In this document: piece after piece, positions 1 to 5,250 of the stretch
How positions within the stretch are numbered: the first letter of the stretch is position 1
Layout: each line of letters begins with the position of its first letter
NCBI GenBank assembly: GCA_020025375.1
Contig: JAHHSF010000074.1
Location: 1-6,521 of the forward strand
DNA length: 6,521 bases
Source: Oscillospiraceae bacterium
GTDB taxonomy: Bacteria > Bacillota > Clostridia > Oscillospirales > Oscillospiraceae
Direction of reading: 5' to 3'
Notes under the pieces: generated by a model
Told to the model about the DNA's origin: nothing
Seen by the model: only the letters and a program-made list of their open reading frames with translations
Database searches by the model: none
Made by a program: the position numbers and the translations under genes

Positions 1-575
1 CCCTCACCCTTCTGTCCACCCATCCCCGGTTCACCGTCACGCTGGCCTCCTCCCTCTTCGGTGTGCTAGGGGTCATCGCCCTGTCCAACTTCTTTGTGAA
101 CATCGTCACCGCTCGGGGCGGCGGGAATGCCGAGCTTGGAATCGGACTTTTCCTCATGGGTCTTTTCGAGCTACCCACCGCCTTCCTTTTCCCCAGACTC
201 ATGCGCCGGTTCGGGAGCAGCCGTCTTATGACCATGAGCATGTTTTTTTGTGCCCTCAAGTGCGCCGCCCTCCTCCTCGCCCCCAATATGGGCCTTCTCC
301 TGGCCGCCCAATCCCTGCAAATGCTGGGTTACGGTCTCTTCACCCCCACCTCTGTCTTTTTCGTGAATGAAAATGTCCCTGCCGCTGACCGCATCCAGGG
401 CCAGACCCTGATGATGGTGGCCTCCAACGGTCTGGGCGGCGTGCTGGGAAGCTATCTGGCCGGCATGGCCCTGGATCTGGGCGGGGTGAACGCCATGCTC
501 ATCCTCTGTCTGGTCTCCTGCCTCATCAGCACCCTGCTGGCCCTTCTGGCCCAGCGGCTTCCCCAAGAAATCTAA
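1..575 (+). CDS. MFS transporter, C-terminal half (5' end outside window)
   Basis: The reading frame is open from the first full codon at position 3 to TAA at 573-575, giving 190 residues with no start in view. I see about six hydrophobic segments, at residues of the partial protein roughly 11-33, 45-66, 74-91, 95-119, 134-158 and 162-183. A basic loop, PRLMRRFGSSRLM, lies between the second and third and resembles the inter-helix loop of the major facilitator superfamily. Six helices fit TM7-TM12 of a roughly 400-residue permease. The style (GLFLMGLFELPTA, then GYGLFTPTSVFFVNE) recalls the LacY-like MFS_1_like group, but the substrate cannot be read from the sequence. A GTG at 63 lies inside the first helix and is not a believable start. 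The next gene begins 18 nt after the stop, so the two are probably co-transcribed. Confidence 0.85.
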   Translation, partial: LTLLSTHPRFTVTLASSLFGVLGVIALSNFFVNIVTARGGGNAELGIGLFLMGLFELPTAFLFPRLMRRFGSSRLMTMSMFFCALKCAALLLAPNMGLLLAAQSLQMLGYGLFTPTSVFFVNENVPAADRIQGQTLMMVASNGLGGVLGSYLAGMALDLGGVNAMLILCLVSCLISTLLALLAQRLPQEI

Positions 576-593
576 AAAAGGAGCGCTGTCACC

Positions 594-1151
594 ATGCAAG
601 AACCCGGACATCCCGTACACGCCCCGATCCCCGGCTTAGGGTTGCGGAGCATCAAGACCGCCCTGGCCGCCACCCTCACCGCCCTGCTCTACCTCTTTCT
701 TCCCGGCCGGAATCCCACCTTTGCCTGCATCGGTGCCGTGTTCGGCATGGGGAGCGATATGGAAAATTCCTGTTTGAGCGGCGGCAACCGTTTCTTCGGC
801 ACCATTGTCGGGGGCTTCATTGGTCTGGCCCTGTACGCCGCGGAGCACTTTTTCTTCCCCGAGGGGAACTACCTCTTCCGCCTGCCCCTCCTCTTCCTGG
901 GAGTCATCCTCCTCATTGTGGTGGTGGGCCTGTGCAAGTGGCCGGGAGGCGTCCAGCCCGGTGGGGTGGTCCTGTCCATCATCCTCTTCAACACTCCGCC
1001 CCATCACATCAGCTACGCCATCGACCGTATGATCGACACCGGTGTAGGCGTCCTCATCGCCCTGGCGGTGAACTATCTCCTGCCCCGGCAACGGCTGGTC
1101 CGCTGGCTACATCTTGACCCAAGCGTGGAAGAAACGGAGGCTATGAAATGA
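594..1151 (+). CDS. Small FUSC / aromatic acid exporter-like membrane protein
   Basis: This 185-residue integral membrane protein resembles the membrane half of the FUSC/ArAE family (Pfam ArAE_1 type). Shared features are the GLRSIKTALAATLTALL first helix, PTFACIGAVFGM, and the GNRFFGTIVGGFIGL glycine-rich helix. The C-terminal DRMIDTGVGVLIALAVNYLL segment also fits. Hydrophobic stretches lie near residues 20-36, 42-53, 66-86, 94-114, 122-133 and 147-163. Family members usually run past 300 residues with a cytoplasmic C-terminal domain; here only about 20 polar residues follow the last helix, so this is a membrane-only form. Characterised relatives such as E. coli AaeB export aromatic acids; the substrate here is unknown. 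The start at 594 is supported by AGGAG at 579-583, 10 nt upstream. The stop overlaps the thyA start (ATGA at 1148-1151), suggesting translational coupling. Confidence 0.8.
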   Translation: MQEPGHPVHAPIPGLGLRSIKTALAATLTALLYLFLPGRNPTFACIGAVFGMGSDMENSCLSGGNRFFGTIVGGFIGLALYAAEHFFFPEGNYLFRLPLLFLGVILLIVVVGLCKWPGGVQPGGVVLSIILFNTPPHHISYAIDRMIDTGVGVLIALAVNYLLPRQRLVRWLHLDPSVEETEAMK

Positions 1152-1978
1152 GCTACGCTGATTATCTGTTTATCGAGAACTGCAAGGACATTCTGGCGCA
1201 TGGGGTCTGGGACACCGACCTTCCCGTCCGCCCCCGGTGGGAGGACGGTTCTCCAGCCCACACGGTAAAAAAATTCGGCATCGTGAACCGCTACGATCTG
1301 AAGGCCGAGTTTCCCATCCAGACCATCCGCAAGATGGCCTTTAAGAGCGCCGCCGATGAGCTTCTGTGGATCTGGCAGAAAAAGTCCAACAACATCCACC
1401 AGCTGAACAGCCACATCTGGGATGCCTGGGCGGACGAACAGGGCTCCATCGGTAAGGCCTACGGCTATCAGCTGGGAGTCAAGCACAAATACGCTGAGGG
1501 GGAGTTTGACCAGGTGGATCGGGTCCTCTATGACCTGAAGCACAACCCCGCCTCCCGGCGCATCATGACCAGCCTCTATAACCACCATGACCTCCATGAG
1601 ATGGCCCTCTACCCCTGCGCCTGGTCCATGACCTTCAACGTAAGCGGCAAGACCCTCAACGCCATCCTCAACCAGCGGAGCCAGGATATGCTCACTGCCA
1701 ACGGCTGGAACGTCATGCAGTACGCCCTGTTGGTCCATCTCTTCGCCCAGGTATCCGGGCTGGAGGCCGGAGAGCTGGTCCATGTCATCGCTGACGCCCA
1801 CATCTACGACCGCCATGTCCCCCTGGTGGAGGAGATTATCGCCCGAGTCCCCTATGAGGCCCCCAAACTGGTCATCGACCCCACTGTCACCGACTTCTAC
1901 GCCTTTACCCGGGACTCCTTCCGGCTGGAGGGCTATGAGGCCCATCCTCTGGCGGAAAAAATTCCCGTGGCAGTATAA
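1148..1978 (+). CDS. thyA: Thymidylate synthase ThyA
   Basis: This enzyme methylates dUMP to dTMP using 5,10-methylenetetrahydrofolate and releases dihydrofolate; it is a cytoplasmic homodimer. The 276 residues cover the whole family length. Catalytic Cys157 sits in LYPCAWSM. The phosphate-binding arginine pair is R137-R138 (ASRRIM) and the nucleotide-binding motif is QRSQD at 176-180. N188 corresponds to E. coli N177, and H218 and Y220 (DAHIY) to H207 and Y209. The protein ends KIPVAV, as expected for the C-terminal closure segment. VRPRWEDGSPAHT near the N-terminus and APKLVIDPTVTDFY near the end resemble the Bacillus subtilis ThyA branch rather than E. coli ThyA. One oddity: the glycine pair before the DTH motif in E. 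coli (GGDTH) is IADAH here. GGAGG at 1136-1140, 7 nt before the ATG, sets the start. folA follows after 14 nt. Confidence 0.97.
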   Translation: MSYADYLFIENCKDILAHGVWDTDLPVRPRWEDGSPAHTVKKFGIVNRYDLKAEFPIQTIRKMAFKSAADELLWIWQKKSNNIHQLNSHIWDAWADEQGSIGKAYGYQLGVKHKYAEGEFDQVDRVLYDLKHNPASRRIMTSLYNHHDLHEMALYPCAWSMTFNVSGKTLNAILNQRSQDMLTANGWNVMQYALLVHLFAQVSGLEAGELVHVIADAHIYDRHVPLVEEIIARVPYEAPKLVIDPTVTDFYAFTRDSFRLEGYEAHPLAEKIPVAV

Positions 1979-1984
1979 GGAGGG
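1977..1984 (+). promoter_or_regulatory. folA ribosome binding site overlapping thyA stop
   Basis: AAGGAGGG lies 8 nt upstream of the folA ATG, and its first two bases are the last two of the thyA TAA stop. This near-perfect Shine-Dalgarno fixes the folA start. It also means ribosomes finishing thyA clear the site for folA, consistent with coupled expression. Confidence 0.8.
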
Positions 1985-1992
1985 AAGCACTT

Positions 1993-2472
1993 ATGAACGC
2001 CATTGTCGCCGTAGATCAGAACTGGGCCATCGGGAACGGAGGGAACCTGCTTTTCCGCATCCCAGCGGACCTGAGACGGTTCAAAGCCCTCACCACCGGC
2101 CACCCGGTCATCCTGGGCCGTAAAACGCTTGAGACCTTCCCCGGCGGACGACCTCTGCCGGGCCGGGCCAACCTCATCCTCTCCCGGAACCCGGCGTTTC
2201 AGGTGGAGGGAGCCGCGGTCTATCCGGATTTGGACGCTCTGCTGATGGCCGCTCCCGCCGACAGCTTCGTTATCGGCGGGGAGAGCGTCTACCGGGCCCT
2301 GCTCCCTCACTGCGATACCGTCTACGTCACCAAGATTGAGGCTACCGCCCCCGCCGACACCTTCTTCCCCGACCTGGACAGCCTGCCCGGTTGGCAAGTC
2401 ACGGAGGAGAGTGGGCCCCATGAATACGAGGGCCTGGCTTTCCGCTACCTCAGCTATCAAAAAATGCCTTGA
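1993..2472 (+). CDS. folA: Dihydrofolate reductase
   Basis: This enzyme reduces dihydrofolate to tetrahydrofolate with NADPH, recycling the dihydrofolate made by ThyA just upstream. At 159 residues it matches E. coli FolA in length. Visible motifs are the acidic catalytic residue D26 in IPADLRRFK, the NADPH-binding GRKTLETF (42-49), and LPGRANLILSR (55-65) with R58 expected to grip the folate glutamate. IGGESVY (94-100) and T113 in VYVTKI are also present. F30 and I94 match the usual antifolate-pocket positions. The tryptophan that normally precedes the catalytic acid (E. coli W22, in PWNLPAD) is phenylalanine here (F21 in LLFRIPAD), which I recall as tolerated among clostridial enzymes. Trimethoprim sensitivity cannot be judged from this. 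folA is the last gene of its block; a strong hairpin terminator begins 76 nt after the stop. Confidence 0.97.
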   Translation: MNAIVAVDQNWAIGNGGNLLFRIPADLRRFKALTTGHPVILGRKTLETFPGGRPLPGRANLILSRNPAFQVEGAAVYPDLDALLMAAPADSFVIGGESVYRALLPHCDTVYVTKIEATAPADTFFPDLDSLPGWQVTEESGPHEYEGLAFRYLSYQKMP

Positions 2473-2548
2473 GCCGGAAGGGAGATGGCTCCCTGCTCAT
2501 CTGCCGACTTCTGGTCTGGGGAGAAACGGAACAGGCCCCAGGAATCAT

Positions 2549-2585
2549 AAAGCCGGCGGACTTCGTAGAAGTCCGCCGGCTTTTT
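2549..2585. terminator. Strong intrinsic terminator between convergent folA and mtaB
   Basis: AAAGCCGGCGGACTTC (2549-2564) pairs perfectly over 16 bp with 2568-2583 around a GTA loop. On the + strand it runs into TTTTT and then CTCTT, giving a good terminator for the thyA-folA unit. On the - strand the stem starts 5 nt beyond the mtaB stop, but the tract after it is only TTTATGATT, so it should work less well for mtaB. The stretch between the folA stop and this stem (2473-2548) holds a 6-bp hairpin (AGGGAG/CTCCCT, 2479-2494) and a 6-bp inverted repeat (2516-2521 with 2536-2541). Neither is followed by a T-run. Confidence 0.93.
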
Positions 2586-2588
2586 CTC

Positions 2589-3881
2589 TTATTCGGGCAA
2601 ACTGCACCGGAGGGTATCGCCGTCCAGGCCCGCCAGGATCACGGTCCTTACCTCGTTGTGGAGGTCTGCGTCTGAGGCCATCGCCACCTCGATATAATTG
2701 GGCGCGTGGCCGTGCCAGAGGCCGTCCCGCTCCTCCTCGAAGAGAACGTGGGCGGTCTTGCCAAGCTGGCGTTCCAGATAGGCTTGTTTCATCTCCTCCG
2801 CTGCCTCCCGCGCGGCCTTGGCCCTGATCTCCTTTTCGGCGTTCAGGACCTGCCCTTCCATCTTGGCGGCGGGGGTGCCACCCCGGCGGGAGTAGGGAAA
2901 GACGTGCATGGCGGAAAAACCCATCTCCCGGATAAAGGCCAGGGTCTGGGCAAATTCCTCCCCGGTCTCCCCGGGGAATCCCACGATGAGGTCGGTGGTG
3001 ATTCCTGGGTCGTCAAAATAGTTTCGCAGGAGGGTCACGCTCTCCCGGTAGCGGGCGGTATCGTACTTCCGGTTCATCCGCTTTAGGGTGGCGTCACAGC
3101 CGCTCTGGAGGGAGAGGTGGAAGTGGGGGCAGAGCTCCCTCACCCCCGCCGTCCGATGGCAAAAGTCCTCGGTGATGGTGCGGGGCTCCAGGCTCCCCAG
3201 GCGGATGCGGACCCCGGGAGCGGCCTGGGCCACCCCAAGAATCAGGTCGGCCAGCTCAGGCTTGCCAGGCAGGTCCCGCCCCCAGGAGGAGATCTCGATG
3301 CCGGTGACCACCATCTCCCGGTAACCCTCCGCGGCCAGGCGGGCGGCCTCCGCCTTTACCGTCTCCAGAGGCATGGAGCGCACGGGTCCCCGGGCATAGG
3401 GGATAATACAGTAGGAGCAGAAGTTTACACAGCCGTCCTCCACCTTGAGCATGGCCCGGGTGCGCTGGGACAGGCCCCCGGCGGGGAGGTATTCAAAGGA
3501 ACGGCGGCCCATCACGTCGTCCACCAGGTCGGCGGCCCCGGCACACCGAAGCTCGGCCAGCTCCTCGGCCCGATCCAGGAAGGCGATGTGGTCCCCGGTC
3601 CCCGAGAGGAGGTCCACCCCCAGCGCCCGGACGGCGGCGGGGTCGGTCTGGGCGTAGCAACCACAGACCGCCACCACCGCTCCGCGCTTTTTCGCCTGGC
3701 GGATGGCGGAGCGGCTCTTCTTGTCGCTCACGGCTGTAACGGTGCAGGTGTTGATGATGTATACCTGGGCGGCCTCGTCAAACCCCACCAGCTGGTGGCC
3801 CCGGTTTTTCAGTTCGGTCTCCATGGCCTGGGTCTCATACTGGTTGACCTTACAGCCCAGGGTGTAAATGGCAAATTTCAT
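2589..3881 (-). CDS. mtaB: tRNA t6A37 methylthiotransferase MtaB
   Basis: MtaB converts t6A37 to ms2t6A37 in ANN-decoding tRNAs, using two iron-sulfur clusters and S-adenosylmethionine. The 430 residues show the family order. The N-terminal UPF0004 domain opens MKFAIYTLGCKVNQYE and carries cluster cysteines C10, C46 (NTCTV) and C75 (GCYAQ). The radical-SAM core has C151, C155 and C158 (CVNFCSYC), followed by PYARGPVRS and the LSLQSGCD and DLIVGFPGET segments. A TRAM-like tail lies at about 372-428. KVNQYET and the CYAQTD segment fit MtaB (B. subtilis YqeV) better than MiaB or RimO. An ATG at 3929 would add 16 residues unlike the family. I chose the ATG at 3881, which has AGAGGA 6 nt upstream on this strand and puts the family's first residues at the N-terminus. 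The gene converges on folA and shares its terminator. Confidence 0.95.
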   Translation of the reverse strand: MKFAIYTLGCKVNQYETQAMETELKNRGHQLVGFDEAAQVYIINTCTVTAVSDKKSRSAIRQAKKRGAVVAVCGCYAQTDPAAVRALGVDLLSGTGDHIAFLDRAEELAELRCAGAADLVDDVMGRRSFEYLPAGGLSQRTRAMLKVEDGCVNFCSYCIIPYARGPVRSMPLETVKAEAARLAAEGYREMVVTGIEISSWGRDLPGKPELADLILGVAQAAPGVRIRLGSLEPRTITEDFCHRTAGVRELCPHFHLSLQSGCDATLKRMNRKYDTARYRESVTLLRNYFDDPGITTDLIVGFPGETGEEFAQTLAFIREMGFSAMHVFPYSRRGGTPAAKMEGQVLNAEKEIRAKAAREAAEEMKQAYLERQLGKTAHVLFEEERDGLWHGHAPNYIEVAMASDADLHNEVRTVILAGLDGDTLRCSLPE

Positions 3882-3892
3882 AGCGGTTCCTC

Positions 3893-3922
3893 TTGTGTTC
3901 TGATATAGGATTGATATATAAT
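3893..3922 (+). promoter_or_regulatory. Candidate promoter for the yfbR-side unit
   Basis: TTGTGT (3893-3898) and a perfect TATAAT (3917-3922) are 18 nt apart, inside an AT-rich island (about 3895-3957) that contrasts with the GC-rich surroundings. This would start transcription about 180 nt before the yfbR ATG, leaving a long 5' leader. mtaB departs in the opposite direction from the same island, and its promoter should also lie here. I see only weak -10-like TATATC elements on the - strand (complements of 3902-3907 and 3913-3918) and no convincing -35. Confidence 0.4.
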
Positions 3923-3959
3923 TTAACATAAATGCGCTTGTTTGTATAGGCTTGATTTT

Positions 3960-3980
3960 GGGAGGGCTCTGTACCCTCCC
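3960..3980. repeat. 7-bp inverted repeat in the yfbR leader
   Basis: GGGAGGG (3960-3966) pairs with CCCTCCC (3974-3980) around a 7-nt loop. No T-run follows on either strand, so it is not an obvious intrinsic terminator. A second possible stem further on, GGGGCT near 4026 with AGCCCC near 4071, would also fold the leader. The role is unknown. Confidence 0.4.
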
Positions 3981-4106
3981 TCACCTTCCGGGGGACCTGG
4001 CTTGGAATGCCCTTCGGCCGACTGACGGGGCTGACCCTCTCCATCCTGCGCTACCGCTCCCGGGTCTGGAAGCCCCAGTCCCTGGTAAAGAAGGAGGAAT
4101 TTTTCC

Positions 4107-4688
4107 ATGAATGACAATTTTTTCGCCCTCATCTCCCGGATGCGGTACATCAACCGGTGGGGCCTCATGCGGAACACCATCCCCGAAAACATCCAGGAGC
4201 ACAGCCACATGGTGGCCGTCCTGGCCCACGCCCTGGCCGTCATCCGCAATGAGAAGTTCGGCGGGAACGCCGACCCTAACAAGTGCGCCGTCTACGCCCT
4301 TTACCACGACGCGCCGGAAATCCTTACCGGCGACCTGCCCACCCCCGTGAAGTACTATAACCCGGAGATCAAGGAGGCCTATAAGCAGGTGGAAGTGGTG
4401 TCGGCGGACAAGCTGGCCGCCCTCCTGCCTCCCGAGTTTCGGGCCATCTACGCCCCCCTCCTCCGGGAGGAGTCCGACCCCGAGACCCACGCCCTGGTAA
4501 AGGCGGCGGACAAACTTTCCGCCTACATCAAGTGCCTGGAGGAGCTGCACGCGGGCAACCGGGAGTTCACCCTGGCTGAATCCCAGATTCGCAAGACCCT
4601 GGAAGAAAGCACCCTGCCCGAGGTGGCCTACTTTATGGAACATTTTCTCCCTGCCTTCGACCTGACTCTGGACCAGCTCCAGGGCTGA
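4107..4688 (+). CDS. yfbR: HD-domain 5'-deoxynucleotidase, YfbR type
   Basis: YfbR-type enzymes remove the 5'-phosphate from deoxyribonucleoside monophosphates in a divalent-metal-dependent reaction, trimming or salvaging dNMP pools. The 193-residue protein aligns along its length with E. coli YfbR (199 aa) as I remember it. INRWGLMRN holds R17 and W18, the E. coli R18-W19 pair that selects deoxyribose. EHSH gives H32, YHDAPEILTGDLPTPVKY gives H67-D68 and E71, and KAADKLSAYIKCLEEL gives the final metal ligand D135. The tail YFMEHFLPAFDLTLDQL also matches. AGGAGG at 4092-4097, 9 nt upstream, supports the start. It lies close to thyA and folA, which would suit a role in dUMP/dTMP balance, but mtaB and a terminator separate them. 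No terminator is visible before the ACT gene 172 nt downstream. Confidence 0.93.
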   Translation: MNDNFFALISRMRYINRWGLMRNTIPENIQEHSHMVAVLAHALAVIRNEKFGGNADPNKCAVYALYHDAPEILTGDLPTPVKYYNPEIKEAYKQVEVVSADKLAALLPPEFRAIYAPLLREESDPETHALVKAADKLSAYIKCLEELHAGNREFTLAESQIRKTLEESTLPEVAYFMEHFLPAFDLTLDQLQG

Positions 4689-4720
4689 AAGGGACGCCGC
4701 CATACGGTACCGGCCTTAAA

Positions 4721-4740
4721 TTTTCCGAGTGCCTGGAAAA
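4721..4740 (+). other. 6-bp hairpin in the yfbR-ACT gap
   Basis: TTTTCC (4721-4726) pairs with GGAAAA (4735-4740) around an 8-nt loop. It may be extended by flanking GGCC (4712-4715) with GGCC (4745-4748) across unpaired bases. It is not followed by a T-run. With the stem at 4762-4797 it makes the gap a candidate structured leader for the ACT gene. Confidence 0.35.
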
Positions 4741-4761
4741 CCGGGGCCTGATAGGCTGTCT

Positions 4762-4797
4762 GCCCGATGTATGGGTAGCCCCCCATACGCACCGGGC
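4762..4797 (+). other. Two-part hairpin in the leader of the ACT gene
   Basis: GTATGGG (4769-4775) pairs with CCCATAC (4782-4788) around a 6-nt loop. An outer stem, GCCCG (4762-4766) with CGGGC (4793-4797), closes it across a small internal loop, giving 12 Watson-Crick pairs. No T-tract follows, so it does not look like a terminator. Its 3' side (4779-4797) matches 15 of 19 bases with 5165-5183 in the next gap. It could be a regulatory leader, an RNA processing or stability site, or a small dispersed intergenic repeat; the sequence alone does not decide. Confidence 0.45.
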
Positions 4798-4860
4798 GCC
4801 GTCCTGCGGCTTTGCGAATACTACGACCTCATACCTCAAGAATAGAAAGGATAGAAGATT

Positions 4861-5130
4861 ATGAGAGCCATCGTCACCGTCATTGGCAAGGACCAGGTGG
4901 GCATCATCGCCACCGTCTGCAACGTTCTCAGCAAGCATAACGTCAACGTTCTGGACATCAGCCAGACCATCCTTCAAGAGTACTTCACCATGATCATGCT
5001 GGTGGATGCCTCCGACGCCAATATCCCCTTCGCCTTGCTCAGCGAGTGCCTGAAGAAGGAGGGTGAAACCCTGGGTGTGGATATCCGGGCCCAGAGGGAG
5101 GATATTTTTAACGCGATGCACCGCATCTGA
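4861..5130 (+). CDS. ACT-domain protein, UPF0237 family
   Basis: This 89-residue protein is a single ACT domain, a small ferredoxin-like fold that usually binds amino acids or similar ligands and dimerises. MRAIVTVIGKDQVGIIATV supplies the first strand and the glycine-containing ligand loop (about residues 9-14). NVNVLDISQTILQEYFTMIMLVD (28-49) is the second strand-turn-strand and is characteristic of UPF0237. The protein ends AQREDIFNAMHRI. Length and sequence match the pneumococcal-type UPF0237 protein, which is likewise encoded just before a UPF0210 gene. GcvR-like regulators are relatives with two ACT domains, so a sensing or regulatory role is plausible, but no function is established for this subgroup. 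The ribosome site is modest (AAAGGA, 4846-4851, 9 nt upstream). The preceding 172-nt gap is structured and so is the 120-nt gap after it. Confidence 0.92.
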   Translation: MRAIVTVIGKDQVGIIATVCNVLSKHNVNVLDISQTILQEYFTMIMLVDASDANIPFALLSECLKKEGETLGVDIRAQREDIFNAMHRI

Positions 5131-5150
5131 CGTTTCTCCCCGCATCTTGG

Positions 5151-5181
5151 GCGTGTTTCCGCATCCCCCGATGCGCACCGC
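5151..5181 (+). other. Bulged hairpin in the ACT-UPF0210 gap
   Basis: CGCATC (5160-5165) pairs with GATGCG (5170-5175) around a CCCC loop. The stem continues beyond a TTTC bulge (5156-5159) with GTG (5153-5155) to CAC (5176-5178), then GC to GC (5151-5152 with 5180-5181) past one bulged C. The 3' part, 5165-5183, is the second copy of the imperfect repeat found at 4779-4797. Confidence 0.45.
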
Positions 5182-5190
5182 ACTACCGTT

Positions 5191-5220
5191 CCAATGCGAC
5201 CGCTTGCACCTTCGTATTGG
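5191..5220 (+). other. 9-bp hairpin before the UPF0210 ribosome site
   Basis: CCAATGCGA (5191-5199) pairs with TCGTATTGG (5212-5220), eight Watson-Crick pairs plus one G-T wobble, around a 12-nt loop. A closing helix is possible between CCCC (5138-5141) and GGGG (5221-5224), which would join this stem and the one at 5151-5181 into a three-way junction. The ribosome site AAGGAG (5238-5243) lies just outside and stays free in this fold. There is no T-run after the stem. Confidence 0.45.
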
Positions 5221-5250
5221 GGGGAAGGCTTTGAAATAAGGAGTTACATT

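Noticed and set aside
171..1091. Two His/Gly/Glu-rich open frames on the - strand (171-620 and 636-1091)
   Set aside because: They are complements of the MFS and FUSC membrane genes, with low-complexity hydrophilic translations and no family resemblance.
1073..1990. 305-codon open frame on the - strand
   Set aside because: It is antisense to thyA, whose catalytic residues are all recognisable on the + strand; the open frame follows from strong GC3 bias.
2336..2827. Open frames on the + strand crossing the folA end and terminator (2336-2827 and 2469-2675)
   Set aside because: They run through a strong terminator hairpin and into antisense mtaB sequence; the translations are arginine- and proline-rich noise.
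3117..3908. 263-codon open frame on the + strand
   Set aside because: It is antisense to mtaB, which has all its cluster cysteines in frame on the - strand. The translation is G/H/P-rich and unrecognisable.
3882..3929. Upstream ATG for mtaB at 3929
   Set aside because: The 16 extra residues come from the AT-rich promoter-like island and do not resemble the family. The ATG at 3881 has a ribosome site and gives the canonical N-terminus.
3960..3980. GGGAGGG/CCCTCCC inverted repeat as an intrinsic terminator
   Set aside because: No T-tract follows on either strand, and it sits downstream of a probable promoter rather than at a gene end.
4762..4797. Hairpin as a terminator for yfbR
   Set aside because: The stem is good, but CGCCGTCCTG follows it with no T-run. 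Rho-dependent or other termination cannot be excluded.
4729..4845. 39-codon GTG-started frame before the ACT gene as a leader peptide
   Set aside because: There is no convincing ribosome site and no run of regulatory codons, and a frame of this length is expected by chance in GC-rich DNA.
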